Notes: a model not told the origin generated them from the letters alone. Shown: positions 53,037 to 63,403, counted from the stretch's first letter. The stretch: DNA of 64,000 nucleotides from Carnobacterium maltaromaticum DSM 20342 (GCF_000744945.1 NZ_JQMX01000001.1:1364001-1428000); one strand, 5' to 3'. A program made the numbers and translations.

Positions 53037-54448
53037 TATTTGAATGCCTCCTTTTCAAATGGATCTACGTTTGCTTTTTGATCATGATCTTTCACTTTTG
53101 CTTCATGATACGGTCCTTGATTTAATTCTCGAGTAATTAGATAAACTAAAACGGAACCTAAACCAGCAAATAATAAGAAATAAATTGTATTACTAATTAG
53201 TAATGATGTTACAGAAACATTTGGTGAAACAGAGTCAGCAATTGTAAACAATCCGTAGACAGTCCAAGGATAACGACCTAATTCAGTAATTAACCAACCG
53301 GCTGTTGTCCCAATAAATGGAACAAATGTACAAAATGCGATGACATATAAAAGCCATTTCTTTTCTAATAATGTTTTTTTCTTACGACTAAACCATAAGC
53401 CAACCACTGCGACTAAAGCTAGGAATACGCCACTTCCTGCCATAATTCTGAAACTCCAGAACAATGTTTTAACAGGTGGGAAATAATTTTGCTTGCCGTA
53501 CTGTGCGATTAGTTCCTCATTAATTGTTAACATACCTTTAACGCCGCCTTCTGGCTTGTTAAAAGAAAGAATACTTAATAAATAAGGAATTTCAATAGAC
53601 CAAACAGTTTCTTTTTTATCGGTATCTTGGAAACCGATTAAAGTCCATGATGCAGGATCTCCTGAATCTTCATACAAACCTTCAGTTGCCGCAAATTTCA
53701 TTGGTTGATCATTAACTAAAGCTTTCGTTTGTAAATCCCCAGCTCCAATTGTTAATACAGCCGCAACTAAACCAATAACTAAACCAATATTTAATGAACT
53801 TTGGTAAAATGCTTTGTGCTCTTTTTTCAATAATCTGAAAGCTGAAAGTCCAGCGACTACAAAAGCACCTAACATAATTGCAGAGAAGATAACGTGCGTA
53901 AATTCATACCAAACTTGATGACTGGTTAATACTGCTCCAAAATCAACTAGCTCAGCACGACCATTGTTTAACTCATATCCGACTGGATGTTGCATAAAGC
54001 CATTGGCTACTAAAATCCAGAAAGCAGACATCATTGAACCAAATACAACTAACCAAATGAATGCTAAGTGAAGTTTTTTATTAAACTTGTCCCAACCAAA
54101 CATCCATAAACCAATAAAGGTTGATTCCATAAAGAAGGCTAGTAAGGCCTCTACGGCTAATGGTGCTCCAAAAATATCACCGACAAAACGTGAATAATCC
54201 GACCAGTTCATACCAAACTGGAATTCTTGAATAATCCCCGTCACAACCCCTACCGCAAAACTTAATAGGAAAATATGTCCCCAAAATTTTGCCATCTCTT
54301 TGTACATTTCATTTTTCTTAACAACATACATTGTTTGCATAATCGCAACAGTTAAAGCTAAACCAATTGATAAGGGCACAAAAAAATAGTGAAACACTGT
54401 TGTCATTGCAAATTGAAAACGAGCTAAACTTTCAATATCAAAGCTCAT
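53036..54448 (-). CDS. cydA: Cytochrome bd oxidase subunit I
   Basis: A 470-residue heme-binding subunit of the terminal quinol oxidase. The axial His is in the N-terminal TTVFHYFFVPL, and the GRYPWTVYGL motif replaces GRQPW. The Q loop is short, as in Bacillus-type CydA. ATG at 54448 follows AGAAGGAGG. First gene of cydABDC, with a sigma-A promoter about 90-110 bases upstream. Function needs heme, whose synthesis genes are not in the window. Confidence 0.95.
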   Translation of the reverse strand: MSFDIESLARFQFAMTTVFHYFFVPLSIGLALTVAIMQTMYVVKKNEMYKEMAKFWGHIFLLSFAVGVVTGIIQEFQFGMNWSDYSRFVGDIFGAPLAVEALLAFFMESTFIGLWMFGWDKFNKKLHLAFIWLVVFGSMMSAFWILVANGFMQHPVGYELNNGRAELVDFGAVLTSHQVWYEFTHVIFSAIMLGAFVVAGLSAFRLLKKEHKAFYQSSLNIGLVIGLVAAVLTIGAGDLQTKALVNDQPMKFAATEGLYEDSGDPASWTLIGFQDTDKKETVWSIEIPYLLSILSFNKPEGGVKGMLTINEELIAQYGKQNYFPPVKTLFWSFRIMAGSGVFLALVAVVGLWFSRKKKTLLEKKWLLYVIAFCTFVPFIGTTAGWLITELGRYPWTVYGLFTIADSVSPNVSVTSLLISNTIYFLLFAGLGSVLVYLITRELNQGPYHEAKVKDHDQKANVDPFEKEAFK

Positions 54449-54531
54449 CAAAAAAAACCTCCTTCTTATTTATCTTGTCTAATGTTGTAAATAAATGTCT
54501 TCCATATATTAATTTTTAGACGTCATCTCAT

Positions 54532-54560
54532 ATTATAATCATTCTAATTCATATTTACAA
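54532..54560 (-). promoter_or_regulatory. Promoter of cydA
   Basis: Reverse strand: TTGTAA (54555-54560), 17-bp spacer, TATAAT (54532-54537). No clear Rex or CcpA operator is seen. Confidence 0.65.
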
Positions 54561-54654
54561 CACCTAACCATTAATCTTAGTTTATTTTTCCATCATTTTT
54601 ATGAATGAGGCTAAATTTCACATTTATTTCCTGTATTTCAGCCTTAGATTTTCT

Positions 54655-55524
54655 TTATTCTTTCCATAGGTCAATTTTCTCTTGGGTCAAAGCAACAAGT
54701 TCTTGGTTATCCACAGCTTTAGCGACACCACTAGCAATATACATTTCTTCAATTGCCACTTCTATATTTCTTTGTAGGTGAGAAATAATAGCCTTCTCAT
54801 AGAATAATTCTGATAAATAGTAACTATTGTGAACTTGATTAGCGAACTGAATCCCCTTTTCTAGATAGATCTGCGCTTCTTCGTAAGTACCATTCAAGGC
54901 ATGGGTTGTCGCAATGTTATAAAAAATTCGCGTTAGAAGATAGGTATTTTCATTAATGGATACACTTGATAATGCAGCTAGACTTTCATGCAAGTAATAA
55001 AAAGCTTTCTGGACTTGTCCCATCGAAAAATACGTTTTCCCAATACAGCTTAAAATTAAAATTTCATAGTTTGTGTAGTAATGGTTATTGGGGGAGTAAG
55101 TATACTCTAATGCCATTTGTAAATCATGTAAGGCTTCTTTATATTCCTTATCTAAGTAATAGCGACAGCTCCCTAAACAATAGTAATAAAATTGTAAGTC
55201 AACATCTTCGTGAAACTCATTGATGCAATTACTTTCTTTCAAAAAAAGTGCTAATTCTTCGTAACGATTATTGTCAAAATATACCCGCATTTTTTTTATT
55301 AGTTCTGTATGATTCGAAATACTCTGCATATTATTCGACATTACTTGCTCAACTGTGATTCCTAATCGTTCACATAGTTGATGTAATACGACAGCATTTG
55401 GGACTTCTTCTCCTGTTTCGATGCGACTTAAAACACTTTGAGAACAGATTTTATCTGCTAAAATTTTTTGTGTCATATTATTTTTTTTCCTGATAATTTT
55501 AATTCGATGACCCAGTTGAGACAT
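54655..55524 (-). CDS. HTH-TPR regulator (PlcR/Rgg-like)
   Basis: A 289-residue regulator with an N-terminal XRE-type HTH (MTQKILADKICSQSVLSRIETGEEVPN) followed by helical TPR-like repeats (YYCLGSCRYYLDKEYKEAL, IGKTYFSMGQVQKAFYYLHES, IATTHALNGTYEEAQIYLEKG). This is the architecture of RRNPP peptide-responsive regulators such as PlcR. No pheromone precursor gene was recognised nearby. It lies upstream of cydA on the same strand and may or may not control it. ATG at 55524 follows AGAGAGG. Confidence 0.83.
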   Translation of the reverse strand: MSQLGHRIKIIRKKNNMTQKILADKICSQSVLSRIETGEEVPNAVVLHQLCERLGITVEQVMSNNMQSISNHTELIKKMRVYFDNNRYEELALFLKESNCINEFHEDVDLQFYYYCLGSCRYYLDKEYKEALHDLQMALEYTYSPNNHYYTNYEILILSCIGKTYFSMGQVQKAFYYLHESLAALSSVSINENTYLLTRIFYNIATTHALNGTYEEAQIYLEKGIQFANQVHNSYYLSELFYEKAIISHLQRNIEVAIEEMYIASGVAKAVDNQELVALTQEKIDLWKE

Positions 55525-55642
55525 AAATGACCTCTCTTTCAAAAAATATGCGAATTTGCATTTTATTATTTTTTAAATTTACTGCATAATGATGATATTC
55601 AAATTTTGAATAGTTCGTTATAGTTGCTTGGAGGCGAAAAAA

Positions 55643-55828
55643 ATGGAATATGCAGACCAAATCGTGTTCACCGTTGAAGACAAAGAATTTGAAGGATACA
55701 TCGAAAAAGTTTATGAAAATTCATTCTTAGTCGTTGCTCTCAACTCTGATACAGATTTAAATGAGAAATACCATGGGAAATTGATTGTCCGTAAAACCGA
55801 CTGCCGTTTATTGGAAGGCTCTCGCTAA
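55643..55828 (+). CDS. Small DUF2187-like protein
   Basis: A 61-residue protein starting MEYADQIVFTVEDKEFEGYIEKVYENSFLVVAL, similar in length and KOW-like beta-barrel pattern to DUF2187 proteins. Function unknown. The ATG at 55643 is preferred to an in-frame TTG because GGAGG precedes it. Divergent from the HTH-TPR gene. Confidence 0.68.
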   Translation: MEYADQIVFTVEDKEFEGYIEKVYENSFLVVALNSDTDLNEKYHGKLIVRKTDCRLLEGSR

Positions 55829-56097
55829 TACTACTAAAGATTCGTTATTTACAAAAATAAGACCATTATAGGGGCTAGAGATTTAATTCTCTCGTCCCTT
55901 TATTTAGCATTTTTGGGACTTTCCCATTGGTTCTTATTCTATTTTTGTCTACTCAATCTATTCTTATTTATTTTCCAATTCATCACTTTCCCTATACTAT
56001 CAAAATACATATCATTATGATAGTCATAATTTGTTAATTTTGAATTTGTTCACTAAATTATCTTTAATCTATCATTTTTATATTTTAAATCGCAAAA
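55829..56097. other. Intergenic region with terminator
   Basis: Holds the terminator of the DUF2187-like gene (55869-55905). Otherwise AT-rich with no supported gene. Confidence 0.4.
55869..55905 (+). terminator. Terminator after the DUF2187-like gene
   Basis: AGGG-AGAGA pairs with TCTCT-CCCT, followed by TTATTTAGC. Confidence 0.65.
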
Positions 56098-56126
56098 AAA
56101 CCTCCCGATTTAACGGAAGGTCATCT
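56098..56126 (-). terminator. Terminator after fbp
   Basis: ACCTTCCG and CGGGAGGT arms with one mismatch, followed by TTTTTTTGC on the reverse strand. Confidence 0.75.
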
Positions 56127-56131
56127 AACTG

Positions 56132-58096
56132 TTATCTTTCCTCAAAAATTTCTCCTGCTCGATAGGCATTTAATAGTGCTTTTAAATCAATCAATTGTTT
56201 TTTTAATTCTTTCCCATTATCTGTTTCGCGAACTTTTTTTCGTTTCAACTCTCGGTCAATCACACGAATAGTCGAAACAATATCTTGCTCATTTTCAATA
56301 GCTTCTTTTTTTGAACTATAAGGTTGATGTGAAGCTAATTCCATTCCATAAGAATTATAAAGTAATGTGTAACCTGCTAAACCAGTTGTCTTTTGATATG
56401 CTTTTGAAAAACCACCATCAATGACAATTAGCTTACCGTCTGCTTTAATCGGACTCTCTCCAATTTTTTCTTTTACAGGCGTATGGCCATTAATAATATG
56501 GCCTATTTCTGGATCAACTTCAAATTCTCTTAGGATATTTTTACATATTTCACTATTGTTCCTTAAATGATAATAAGCATTTTTCTTTTCAATATGCGTT
56601 TCCTCATCTTCTACAAAATAGCGTTCAAATGTCGTCATTTGATTTTTACCAAATAAAGGTGAGACGGCTCCTGTCCATAAATACCAAAGCATATCTAAAT
56701 GAACTTCCTTAGTCCCATCCTTTTTGTGATAGGCTAATCTTAATTCTCGTTCAAATTGATCTAATAAACCTTTACCACTATAACTATTCCCCGAAATCTG
56801 CATTTGCATAAAACTTCCATCCGGATTTAAAGGCAAACAACCATGTAATAATAAATTGTTATTGTAAGTTAAATACATGTTCCCTTTTTGAAATAAAAAA
56901 GCAATATGTTTTTGCAAACGTTCACTAGATTTGAAAGCAGTCACTAATTTTTGAATTAACTTTTCTTCTTCACAGGTCAGTTGATACGGATTTTTAGGAT
57001 TAATTGTTGGAAAGTAATGATGTTTCAAAGGATACTTACGGCCATTTAAATTAATCGTTCCTGCACTGTAATCAATCCTCGATAAAACTAAGCGAGAATC
57101 CATATCAAATTCTGGATGACGTTCAATAATCGCTCCTTCTAATTTAAATTGAATAATTGCAATCGCTTGGTGCATTTTTGTAATTTGTCGAATTTCTTCA
57201 GCTGAATACTCTTGATTCTTCACGTTCATTTTTGGCTTAAACCAATTATTGGAATCATCTGCATAAGTCATATCTGAAAAAGTCAGTAAAGGACGTAATG
57301 AAATCCCATAACCTTCTTCTAAAATAGCTAAGTTATCATAGCGTGCACAAATACGGATTACATTTGCTAAACTAACAGCCGAACCACTAGCTGCCCCCAT
57401 CCACAAAATATCATGATTGCCCCATTGGATATCTACGGAATGATAGTTCATAAGTGTATCGATTATTTTATCAGGAAAAGGACCTCGGTCATAAATATCA
57501 CCAACGACATGGAGATGATCAACAACTAAGCGCTGAATCAAATAAGACATCGCTGCAATGAATTCTGTCCCTTGTTCCAACAATATAATCGTCGCGATAA
57601 TTTCTTGATAGTAATCCTCTTTATCAGAAATTGTACTAGATTTAAAAAGAAGTTCTTCAATAATATAAGAAAATTCTTGTGGCATTGCCTTTCTCACCTT
57701 AGAACGGGTATATTTAGAAGCTACAAATTCACAAAGTTCAATCAATTGAATGAGTGTTTTTTGATACCACAACTCAATTTCTGCTTTTGATTGCAACTGA
57801 CTAATTGTACGAGCTGTTTTTTCTTCTGGGTAGTAAATCAAGGTAGCTAATTGCTTCATTTCTTGCTGGTTCAACCTGCCTTTAAACAGTACCTTGATCT
57901 TCTGCTTCACATTTCCAGAACCATTTCGCAACACGTGCTGAAAAGCATCGTATTCACCATGAACATCACTAATAAAATGTTCTGTGCCTTTTGGAAGATT
58001 TAATATAGCTTCTAAATTAATGATTTCACTGGCAGTTTGCTCAATTGTTGGAAATTATTTTGCTAATAATTTTAAGTACTTTTGTTGGTCATTCAT
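56132..58096 (-). pseudogene. fbp: Class III fructose-1,6-bisphosphatase with in-frame nonsense codon
   Basis: A full-length class III FBPase frame (654 codons, usual length about 640-670) that would make fructose 6-phosphate for gluconeogenesis. Metal-binding motifs are intact: [23 protein letters not shown] and [10 protein letters not shown]. The normal N-terminus MNDQQKYLKLLAK is followed by TAA at 58055-58057 where the family has Gln (CAA). The frame then continues [12 protein letters not shown] without other damage. No in-frame start codon lies between the stop and the essential DVHGE motif, so reinitiation would lose the first metal site. It is a recent nonsense mutation, a read-through codon or a sequencing error. 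Confidence 0.85.
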
Positions 58097-58363
58097 ATCA
58101 TCAATCCACCTTCAATAATATATATACCAATTAGTATAACACGAAAAAAAAATAAAGATATACAATACACACACAGTGTTGAAACAACAAAAATATAAGT
58201 ATACCTATAAAACAAGTTCTTCTTTTATTCAGACTCTAATTGGCTGGCTTTAACTTAAATCAATAAAATGGTAGAATGAAGAGTACGTCAATTACATGAT
58301 TTATGCGTTTCATCTCTATAAAATAGCTTTATTATTATTTATTTTTAGAAAGGTTTACATTAT

Positions 58364-59650
58364 ATGTCTACAAAATATCAAAATCAATTTATTTTATTTT
58401 GCACTGGAATTTTATTAGTCGCATTAGGTGGAATCATCATTGTTTTTAATGAAACCATTTTTATGCCTTTATTTTTTTTAGTAGCGATTGCCTTTTTTAT
58501 CGACGGTTTATCTCATCTTATTCGCTTTTTTATCCATAAACAGAAAGACTGGAAATTACTTCAAGATAGCTCAATAAAAGTTTTTGTTGGCTTAATTATT
58601 TATTATTTACCCACAGTTCCAATCCATCTCGTTATGATGATTTTTGGAGGATATACCGCCATTAAAGGCTTTGCTAAGATTATTGCTTACCGCACTCTTC
58701 GAAAAAGTCATTTAGCCGGTTGGTACCAGTTACTCGTTAGTGGTATTTTTCTTTTGACGATTGGATTTCTACTTTTATTTTCACCTTTTTTCCACTTAAA
58801 TCAAACGTTAAATACATTTGGGCTCTACTTCTTAATGTATGGCATTGTAAATCTTTACTTTTTTCTTTTAAATTTTCTTGAACGGACAAAGATTGATGAT
58901 TTTAAACGAAAAATTCGAATTACATTACCCATTTTCGTGGAAGCATTTCTTCCTAAGATGGTCCTAAAAGAAACCAATAATTTTTTAAAAACTAGTTCTG
59001 ATCCTAGTTCAATCTCAGAATTTGTTGATAAAAAAAATGATTTAGTCCCAAATTTAGAAATATTTATTCATGTGACTGAAAAAAGCTTTGGTGCTATTGG
59101 GCATATGGATCTGTACTTTGATGGCGAGATTATTTCTTACGGAAATTACGATGAAGCTTCCTATCGACTTTTTGATACCATGGGGGATGGTGTACTTATG
59201 ACTTCAAGTAAAGAGGATTATATTCCTTTTTGTATTAAATACAGTCAAAAAACATTATTTGGATTCGGAATTATCTTAACGGATGAACAAGTAGTAAAAG
59301 TTCGAAATGCTATTAGCGAACTAAAGTCCACCGCCACTCCTTGGCGTTCTGAGTTAGAATTAGCTTTGATGGATAATCCCAATATAAATCCAAACGACTA
59401 TTCAGATTATGCTAGCGATGTTTCCAAGGAAATTGCTGCTTCATTTTATAAATTTAAAAATGAACCTTTCAAATCTTATTTTGTTTTAACAACAAATTGT
59501 GTCCTCTTAGCTGATACAATTTTAGGTCCCTCTGGAATTGATTTATTAAAACTTAACGGAATCCTTTCCCCAGGTACTTACTTACATTATTTACGTCAAG
59601 AACTAAAAAAAACGGATAGTAATGTGATTAGCTATGAAATATATAACTAA
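58364..59650 (+). CDS. DUF308/HdeD-like membrane protein fused to a permuted papain-like domain
   Basis: A 428-residue protein. The first 180 residues have six membrane helices of the DUF308/HdeD type (FCTGILLVALGGIIIVFNE, and GGYTAIKGFAKII). The C-terminal half (about 230-428) is soluble and has a His in AIGHMDLYFDGEII followed much later by a Cys in VLTTNCVLLADTILGP, the His-before-Cys order of circularly permuted NlpC/P60 (YiiX/YebB-like) domains. The fusion suggests a membrane-tethered lipid or peptide hydrolase or acyltransferase. Function is unknown; domain calls are moderately sure. Confidence 0.7.
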   Translation: MSTKYQNQFILFCTGILLVALGGIIIVFNETIFMPLFFLVAIAFFIDGLSHLIRFFIHKQKDWKLLQDSSIKVFVGLIIYYLPTVPIHLVMMIFGGYTAIKGFAKIIAYRTLRKSHLAGWYQLLVSGIFLLTIGFLLLFSPFFHLNQTLNTFGLYFLMYGIVNLYFFLLNFLERTKIDDFKRKIRITLPIFVEAFLPKMVLKETNNFLKTSSDPSSISEFVDKKNDLVPNLEIFIHVTEKSFGAIGHMDLYFDGEIISYGNYDEASYRLFDTMGDGVLMTSSKEDYIPFCIKYSQKTLFGFGIILTDEQVVKVRNAISELKSTATPWRSELELALMDNPNINPNDYSDYASDVSKEIAASFYKFKNEPFKSYFVLTTNCVLLADTILGPSGIDLLKLNGILSPGTYLHYLRQELKKTDSNVISYEIYN

Positions 59651-59692
59651 AAAAACATGAAGGGAATCTAATCCCCTTCATGTTTTTTAGCT
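59650..59692. terminator. Bidirectional terminator
   Basis: AAACATGAAGGGGA pairs with its complement around a short loop and is followed by TTTTTT; shared with the converging GntR gene. Confidence 0.88.
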
Positions 59693-60403
59693 GTTGTTAC
59701 TAACTTCTAAAACAGTATAACTTCTTTTATCATAACGATGTCGACTTCTTGAATACTCAAAAGGTCGGCCATCTTTTAAATAAACAAGTTGTTCTACTTC
59801 TAAAACGGGATCATGCTCCCCACATTCTAAATATTTTTGATCATACTCAGATGCCTTATCTGCATGAATTTTCCGATAAGCTCCACCAAATACGAAGCCT
59901 AATTCTTCTTTTAAATAGGCATAAATAGAGCCTAAAAGAACGTCTTCAGTCAATCCTGTAACAATATCTGCTGGCATATACGTATGCTCTATTACATATG
60001 GCTCTTGATTTACACTTCTTAACCGAATAATTTTGTAGACCGGTTGACTCTCTTTTAACATCAACTGATCCATCACTTCTTGACTAGGAAATTCAATATT
60101 AAAATAGATTACTTGACTAGTTAATTGCTGTCCTTTTAATTGTTTCGTTAAACCTTCGTATTCTTTAGCCGGAGCATCTAAAGGATGAGCCAAGGCATTC
60201 TTCATGACAAATGTTCCCGCTCCTCTTTGACGATAAATTAAGCCTTCCATAGCTAAAATATCTAGTGCTTTTTTCATTGTCATTCGGCTGACATCAAATT
60301 CTTTAGCTAATGTAATCTGATCTGGAATGAGCGTATCAACTGGATATAATCCCATTTTAATTCGCTGTCTGATTTCATTTGCGATTTCTTGGTACTTCAC
60401 CAT
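59687..60403 (-). CDS. GntR family regulator with UTRA domain
   Basis: A 238-residue regulator: winged helix (YQEIANEIRQRIKMGLYPVDTLIPDQITLAKEFDVSRMTMKKALDILAMEGLI) and a UTRA sugar-phosphate-type ligand domain (about 90-238). Such regulators usually control sugar-phosphate uptake, but no sugar operon is adjacent, so its targets are elsewhere. GAGGGTG precedes the ATG. Confidence 0.87.
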   Translation of the reverse strand: MVKYQEIANEIRQRIKMGLYPVDTLIPDQITLAKEFDVSRMTMKKALDILAMEGLIYRQRGAGTFVMKNALAHPLDAPAKEYEGLTKQLKGQQLTSQVIYFNIEFPSQEVMDQLMLKESQPVYKIIRLRSVNQEPYVIEHTYMPADIVTGLTEDVLLGSIYAYLKEELGFVFGGAYRKIHADKASEYDQKYLECGEHDPVLEVEQLVYLKDGRPFEYSRSRHRYDKRSYTVLEVSNNS

Positions 60404-60555
60404 TTTTTTTCACCCTCGCATTATTATTAATGATTTCCTTTATCATACATGATTTTTTTACAAAAGACTAGACAAATAAAGCTAGTTTTTAAGCAAAACT
60501 AGCCTTATTCTGATTTCACGAGTGTTACTTACCAAACGAAATTAGACATTTTGGC

Positions 60556-62040
60556 TTATTCTCTCATACTTATATCTGAAATATATCGTTCTAAACGAGT
60601 CCAGTCTCCCATTGTTGGAGGAATTTTACAAATAAAAACGGGAGTATCTATACCTGTAATTAAACAATCTGTCACAATCAAATCAACCTCTGCTTCGTGA
60701 GCTGGTTCAAGTTGATAAGAAGAAACTATTTCAAGTCTATGAGGCAAGATATTTATGATATCCTTACCTAATTTAATTTCAGTATACCGACCATTTTCGG
60801 TTAAAATTTGGACTCTGATAATTTTTTCATAATAACTCCAATCTATATATGGAGCGATAAATGGAATATAATGATTAAATAAGAATTCACTTTGCTCAAA
60901 AATTGGAGCTACTTCAGGTATTTTTGCTAATCTTTCCGCAATTGGTTGGAATTTTTTGTAAAATAGACGATGATACTTACGCTCATTATAAGCAAATTTA
61001 GAAAAATAAAAGCGAATTGAATCAGCTTTAAATAAATAGGCATGATAGTGGATACTACTTAAACTTTCAATTAATAAAAGATTATCCTTTTTCAAACCAA
61101 TAGTGTGTAAATTTTTTAGAAACTCATCTAGTATTAATTCTGTTGCTTGGTAGGATGGTAGCTGATTTTGTTTCAAAAAACCAACTGTATCTTTTACAAG
61201 CTCTGTCGTTTCAATTTGATGTGGAATAATATTAAACAAAGAAAAAATGTAATCGACTTCATTTGATAAAGCATCTCCACTTAATGGCATTTCTTTAAAC
61301 ATGTTCAAAATTAATGGTTCTAACTCTTTATATAGCGGATTTCCTTCTTTAATTCCTTGAAATTCTTCCACACAGTCAATCAAATCACCACCCAAAATTC
61401 GAACTTGTGCGCAAGCCGCCCAATAAGCAGTTTGTTCTCGCTCAATTAAATTAAAGGTATGCCCGTAAACCTTTTCTGCAGCTATAATCATTTCGAGGAT
61501 AGGTTCCCTATCAATAGTAGGAAATGGCCATTCCAAACCTTTAAAGACACGCCAATAGATATGCATACCACAATAACGTATTTGCTTTTCGGTGCCTCTA
61601 AAAGCTGGAGGATTATTCACTATTGAGATGGCATAATAATCTAACCACTCTCTTAATTCTTTAATTTGCTTATAAAAACTAGTATAACTAACATGCTGAT
61701 CTTCAGCAAAGTATGTTAGCGACTCAATATCTTCTTGAAATAAAGCATCAAAAAGATGATACGGAATACCAGCTTTAATATAGGACAAATAGATTTTATG
61801 CATATAAAAATCATTGCTCTTCTTTAAAAAGGAACCTCTTGAAGAGACATCCAGTTTAATCTCATCTGTACTCCACTCTGCAATATCGTGCTGAATCATT
61901 TTCATATCTAGTTGCACCGTTTTTTTAGAACTTTTAATTCTATCAGCAATTTCATCTAATCGCCAATAACGATCTTCAGAAATCAACAATTCTAAAATTT
62001 TCACTTTGCGAGTGCCAAGCTTATCTAATAATATGTCCAT
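60556..62040 (-). CDS. Mga-like transcriptional regulator
   Basis: A 494-residue protein with N-terminal HTH segments (GTRKVKILELLISEDRYWRLDEIADRIKSSKKTVQLDMKMIQHDI) and the Mga central region, ending in an EIIB-like C-terminal part (VDLIVTDCLITGIDTPVFIC). Mga-type regulators control surface and sugar genes in streptococci and enterococci and are often phosphorylated by the PTS. ATG at 62040 follows TAGGAGG. No obvious target operon is adjacent. Confidence 0.78.
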   Translation of the reverse strand: MDILLDKLGTRKVKILELLISEDRYWRLDEIADRIKSSKKTVQLDMKMIQHDIAEWSTDEIKLDVSSRGSFLKKSNDFYMHKIYLSYIKAGIPYHLFDALFQEDIESLTYFAEDQHVSYTSFYKQIKELREWLDYYAISIVNNPPAFRGTEKQIRYCGMHIYWRVFKGLEWPFPTIDREPILEMIIAAEKVYGHTFNLIEREQTAYWAACAQVRILGGDLIDCVEEFQGIKEGNPLYKELEPLILNMFKEMPLSGDALSNEVDYIFSLFNIIPHQIETTELVKDTVGFLKQNQLPSYQATELILDEFLKNLHTIGLKKDNLLLIESLSSIHYHAYLFKADSIRFYFSKFAYNERKYHRLFYKKFQPIAERLAKIPEVAPIFEQSEFLFNHYIPFIAPYIDWSYYEKIIRVQILTENGRYTEIKLGKDIINILPHRLEIVSSYQLEPAHEAEVDLIVTDCLITGIDTPVFICKIPPTMGDWTRLERYISDISMRE

Positions 62041-62112
62041 TTTAATCCTCCTACCCTCAGTCCAAGCAAACATATCCTTAATTTTGATAGCTTCTATTTC
62101 TCAAAAAAATAC

Positions 62113-62832
62113 TTAAGATTGTTTTTCTCCAAATTGATTTAAATTGCTTAAATCATTTAACTTTGTAATTTCATTTTTCATAATAGTAATCATGTCAATC
62201 GATAAATCATCTAGTAGAAAAACCAAACGTTTCAATATGGCTTGATAACTCGATAATTCTTTATTGAAGTTTCTTCCTTGATCAATTAAAAATTCGTGTT
62301 CTAGTTTACTTAAATATTTATTACTATAATTAAATAGCGAGACTATTTTTTCAACTTTATTGCCATTTTCAGTAAAATAAATGCTAATCAACTCAATATC
62401 ATGGATAAGCTTTTCGGTTTCATTTCTATTTTGAACTAAACGTACTGTAATTTGTTCATTAGCCAAAATAGAATTGGTATCTCTTATAAAGCGAATAATT
62501 TCCTCATTTTTATAAATACTCGTATTTAACTTTGCATACAAATTTTCAATTTTTTGAAATAACATTTCTTTATACAAAAATTCTGCTTGAATTTGGCGTT
62601 CTTTTTTAGAGTTTAGCTCTATTTCTTCACGCAATGCTGTATTCTGTGTCTTTGATTCACTAAATGCAAGCAATATTGCACCAATTATTCCAAAAAAAGA
62701 GCCGATAAAATTATACATCCCATCAATCGTTAATTCCCGATCTACTGCACCAGTGAAAATAGGAATAAATAAAAGTAAAAACCCAATAAAAATAATAGAA
62801 ATTATCATTAGGTGATTTTTCAAATAACGCAT
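62113..62832 (-). CDS. Membrane-anchored coiled-coil protein, function unknown
   Basis: A 239-residue protein with two N-terminal membrane helices (about 8-28 and 42-58) and a long charged helical part (EEIELNSKKERQIQAEFLYKEM onward), likely cytoplasmic. No recognised domain. AGAGGAGG precedes the ATG. It sits upstream of the Mga-like gene on the same strand, 72 bases apart, so the two may be co-transcribed. Confidence 0.62.
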   Translation of the reverse strand: MRYLKNHLMIISIIFIGFLLLFIPIFTGAVDRELTIDGMYNFIGSFFGIIGAILLAFSESKTQNTALREEIELNSKKERQIQAEFLYKEMLFQKIENLYAKLNTSIYKNEEIIRFIRDTNSILANEQITVRLVQNRNETEKLIHDIELISIYFTENGNKVEKIVSLFNYSNKYLSKLEHEFLIDQGRNFNKELSSYQAILKRLVFLLDDLSIDMITIMKNEITKLNDLSNLNQFGEKQS

Positions 62833-62981
62833 AGTTTCCTCCTCTTGGCTAGCATTTAAATAGCTTTAACCTATCTGTCTTAAATATAATAGAAATAGAT
62901 TGCTTACGTCAAATTTTAACGATTTTATCATACAGTTTGTAGTATACTAATTAGTATCCAACTAAATAATGAGGTGAAAAA

Positions 62982-63401
62982 ATGGAAATTAGAGAAGTTG
63001 ACAGTAAAAAAAATCAAGAAATGCTTTCAACGCTTTTAGAAAATTACAGTCAAAGTCAGAATAAAAATATCCCTGTTTACGAAAAAAAAGAAATTTCGTT
63101 AGCTGCATATGATGGTGCTACTTTTTTAGGCGGTATTACCGGTGAAATTTTTTGGAATCATCTTCACGTAAGTTTATTAGCCATTCATCCAGATAACCAA
63201 AAAGGTGGTGTTGGAAGTCGCTTACTTGAACAAATCGAACTTATTGCTCGTGAAAATAACTGTACATTAATTTTATTAGAAACCATGAGCTGGCAAGCAC
63301 CTAAGTTCTACCCAAAACATGGCTATACTCTTTTTGGTACTGTTGAAGATTATCCAATTAAAGGTGAGGCACAATATTCTTTTCAAAAAAGATTATCTTA
63401 A
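62982..63401 (+). CDS. GNAT family acetyltransferase
   Basis: A 139-residue GNAT N-acetyltransferase. The acetyl-CoA motif is LLAIHPDNQKGGVGSRLLEQIE, and TMSWQAPKFYPKHGYTLFGTV is the typical motif B/D region. Substrate not predictable. GAGGTG precedes the start. Confidence 0.85.
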   Translation: MEIREVDSKKNQEMLSTLLENYSQSQNKNIPVYEKKEISLAAYDGATFLGGITGEIFWNHLHVSLLAIHPDNQKGGVGSRLLEQIELIARENNCTLILLETMSWQAPKFYPKHGYTLFGTVEDYPIKGEAQYSFQKRLS

Positions 63402-63403
63402 GA

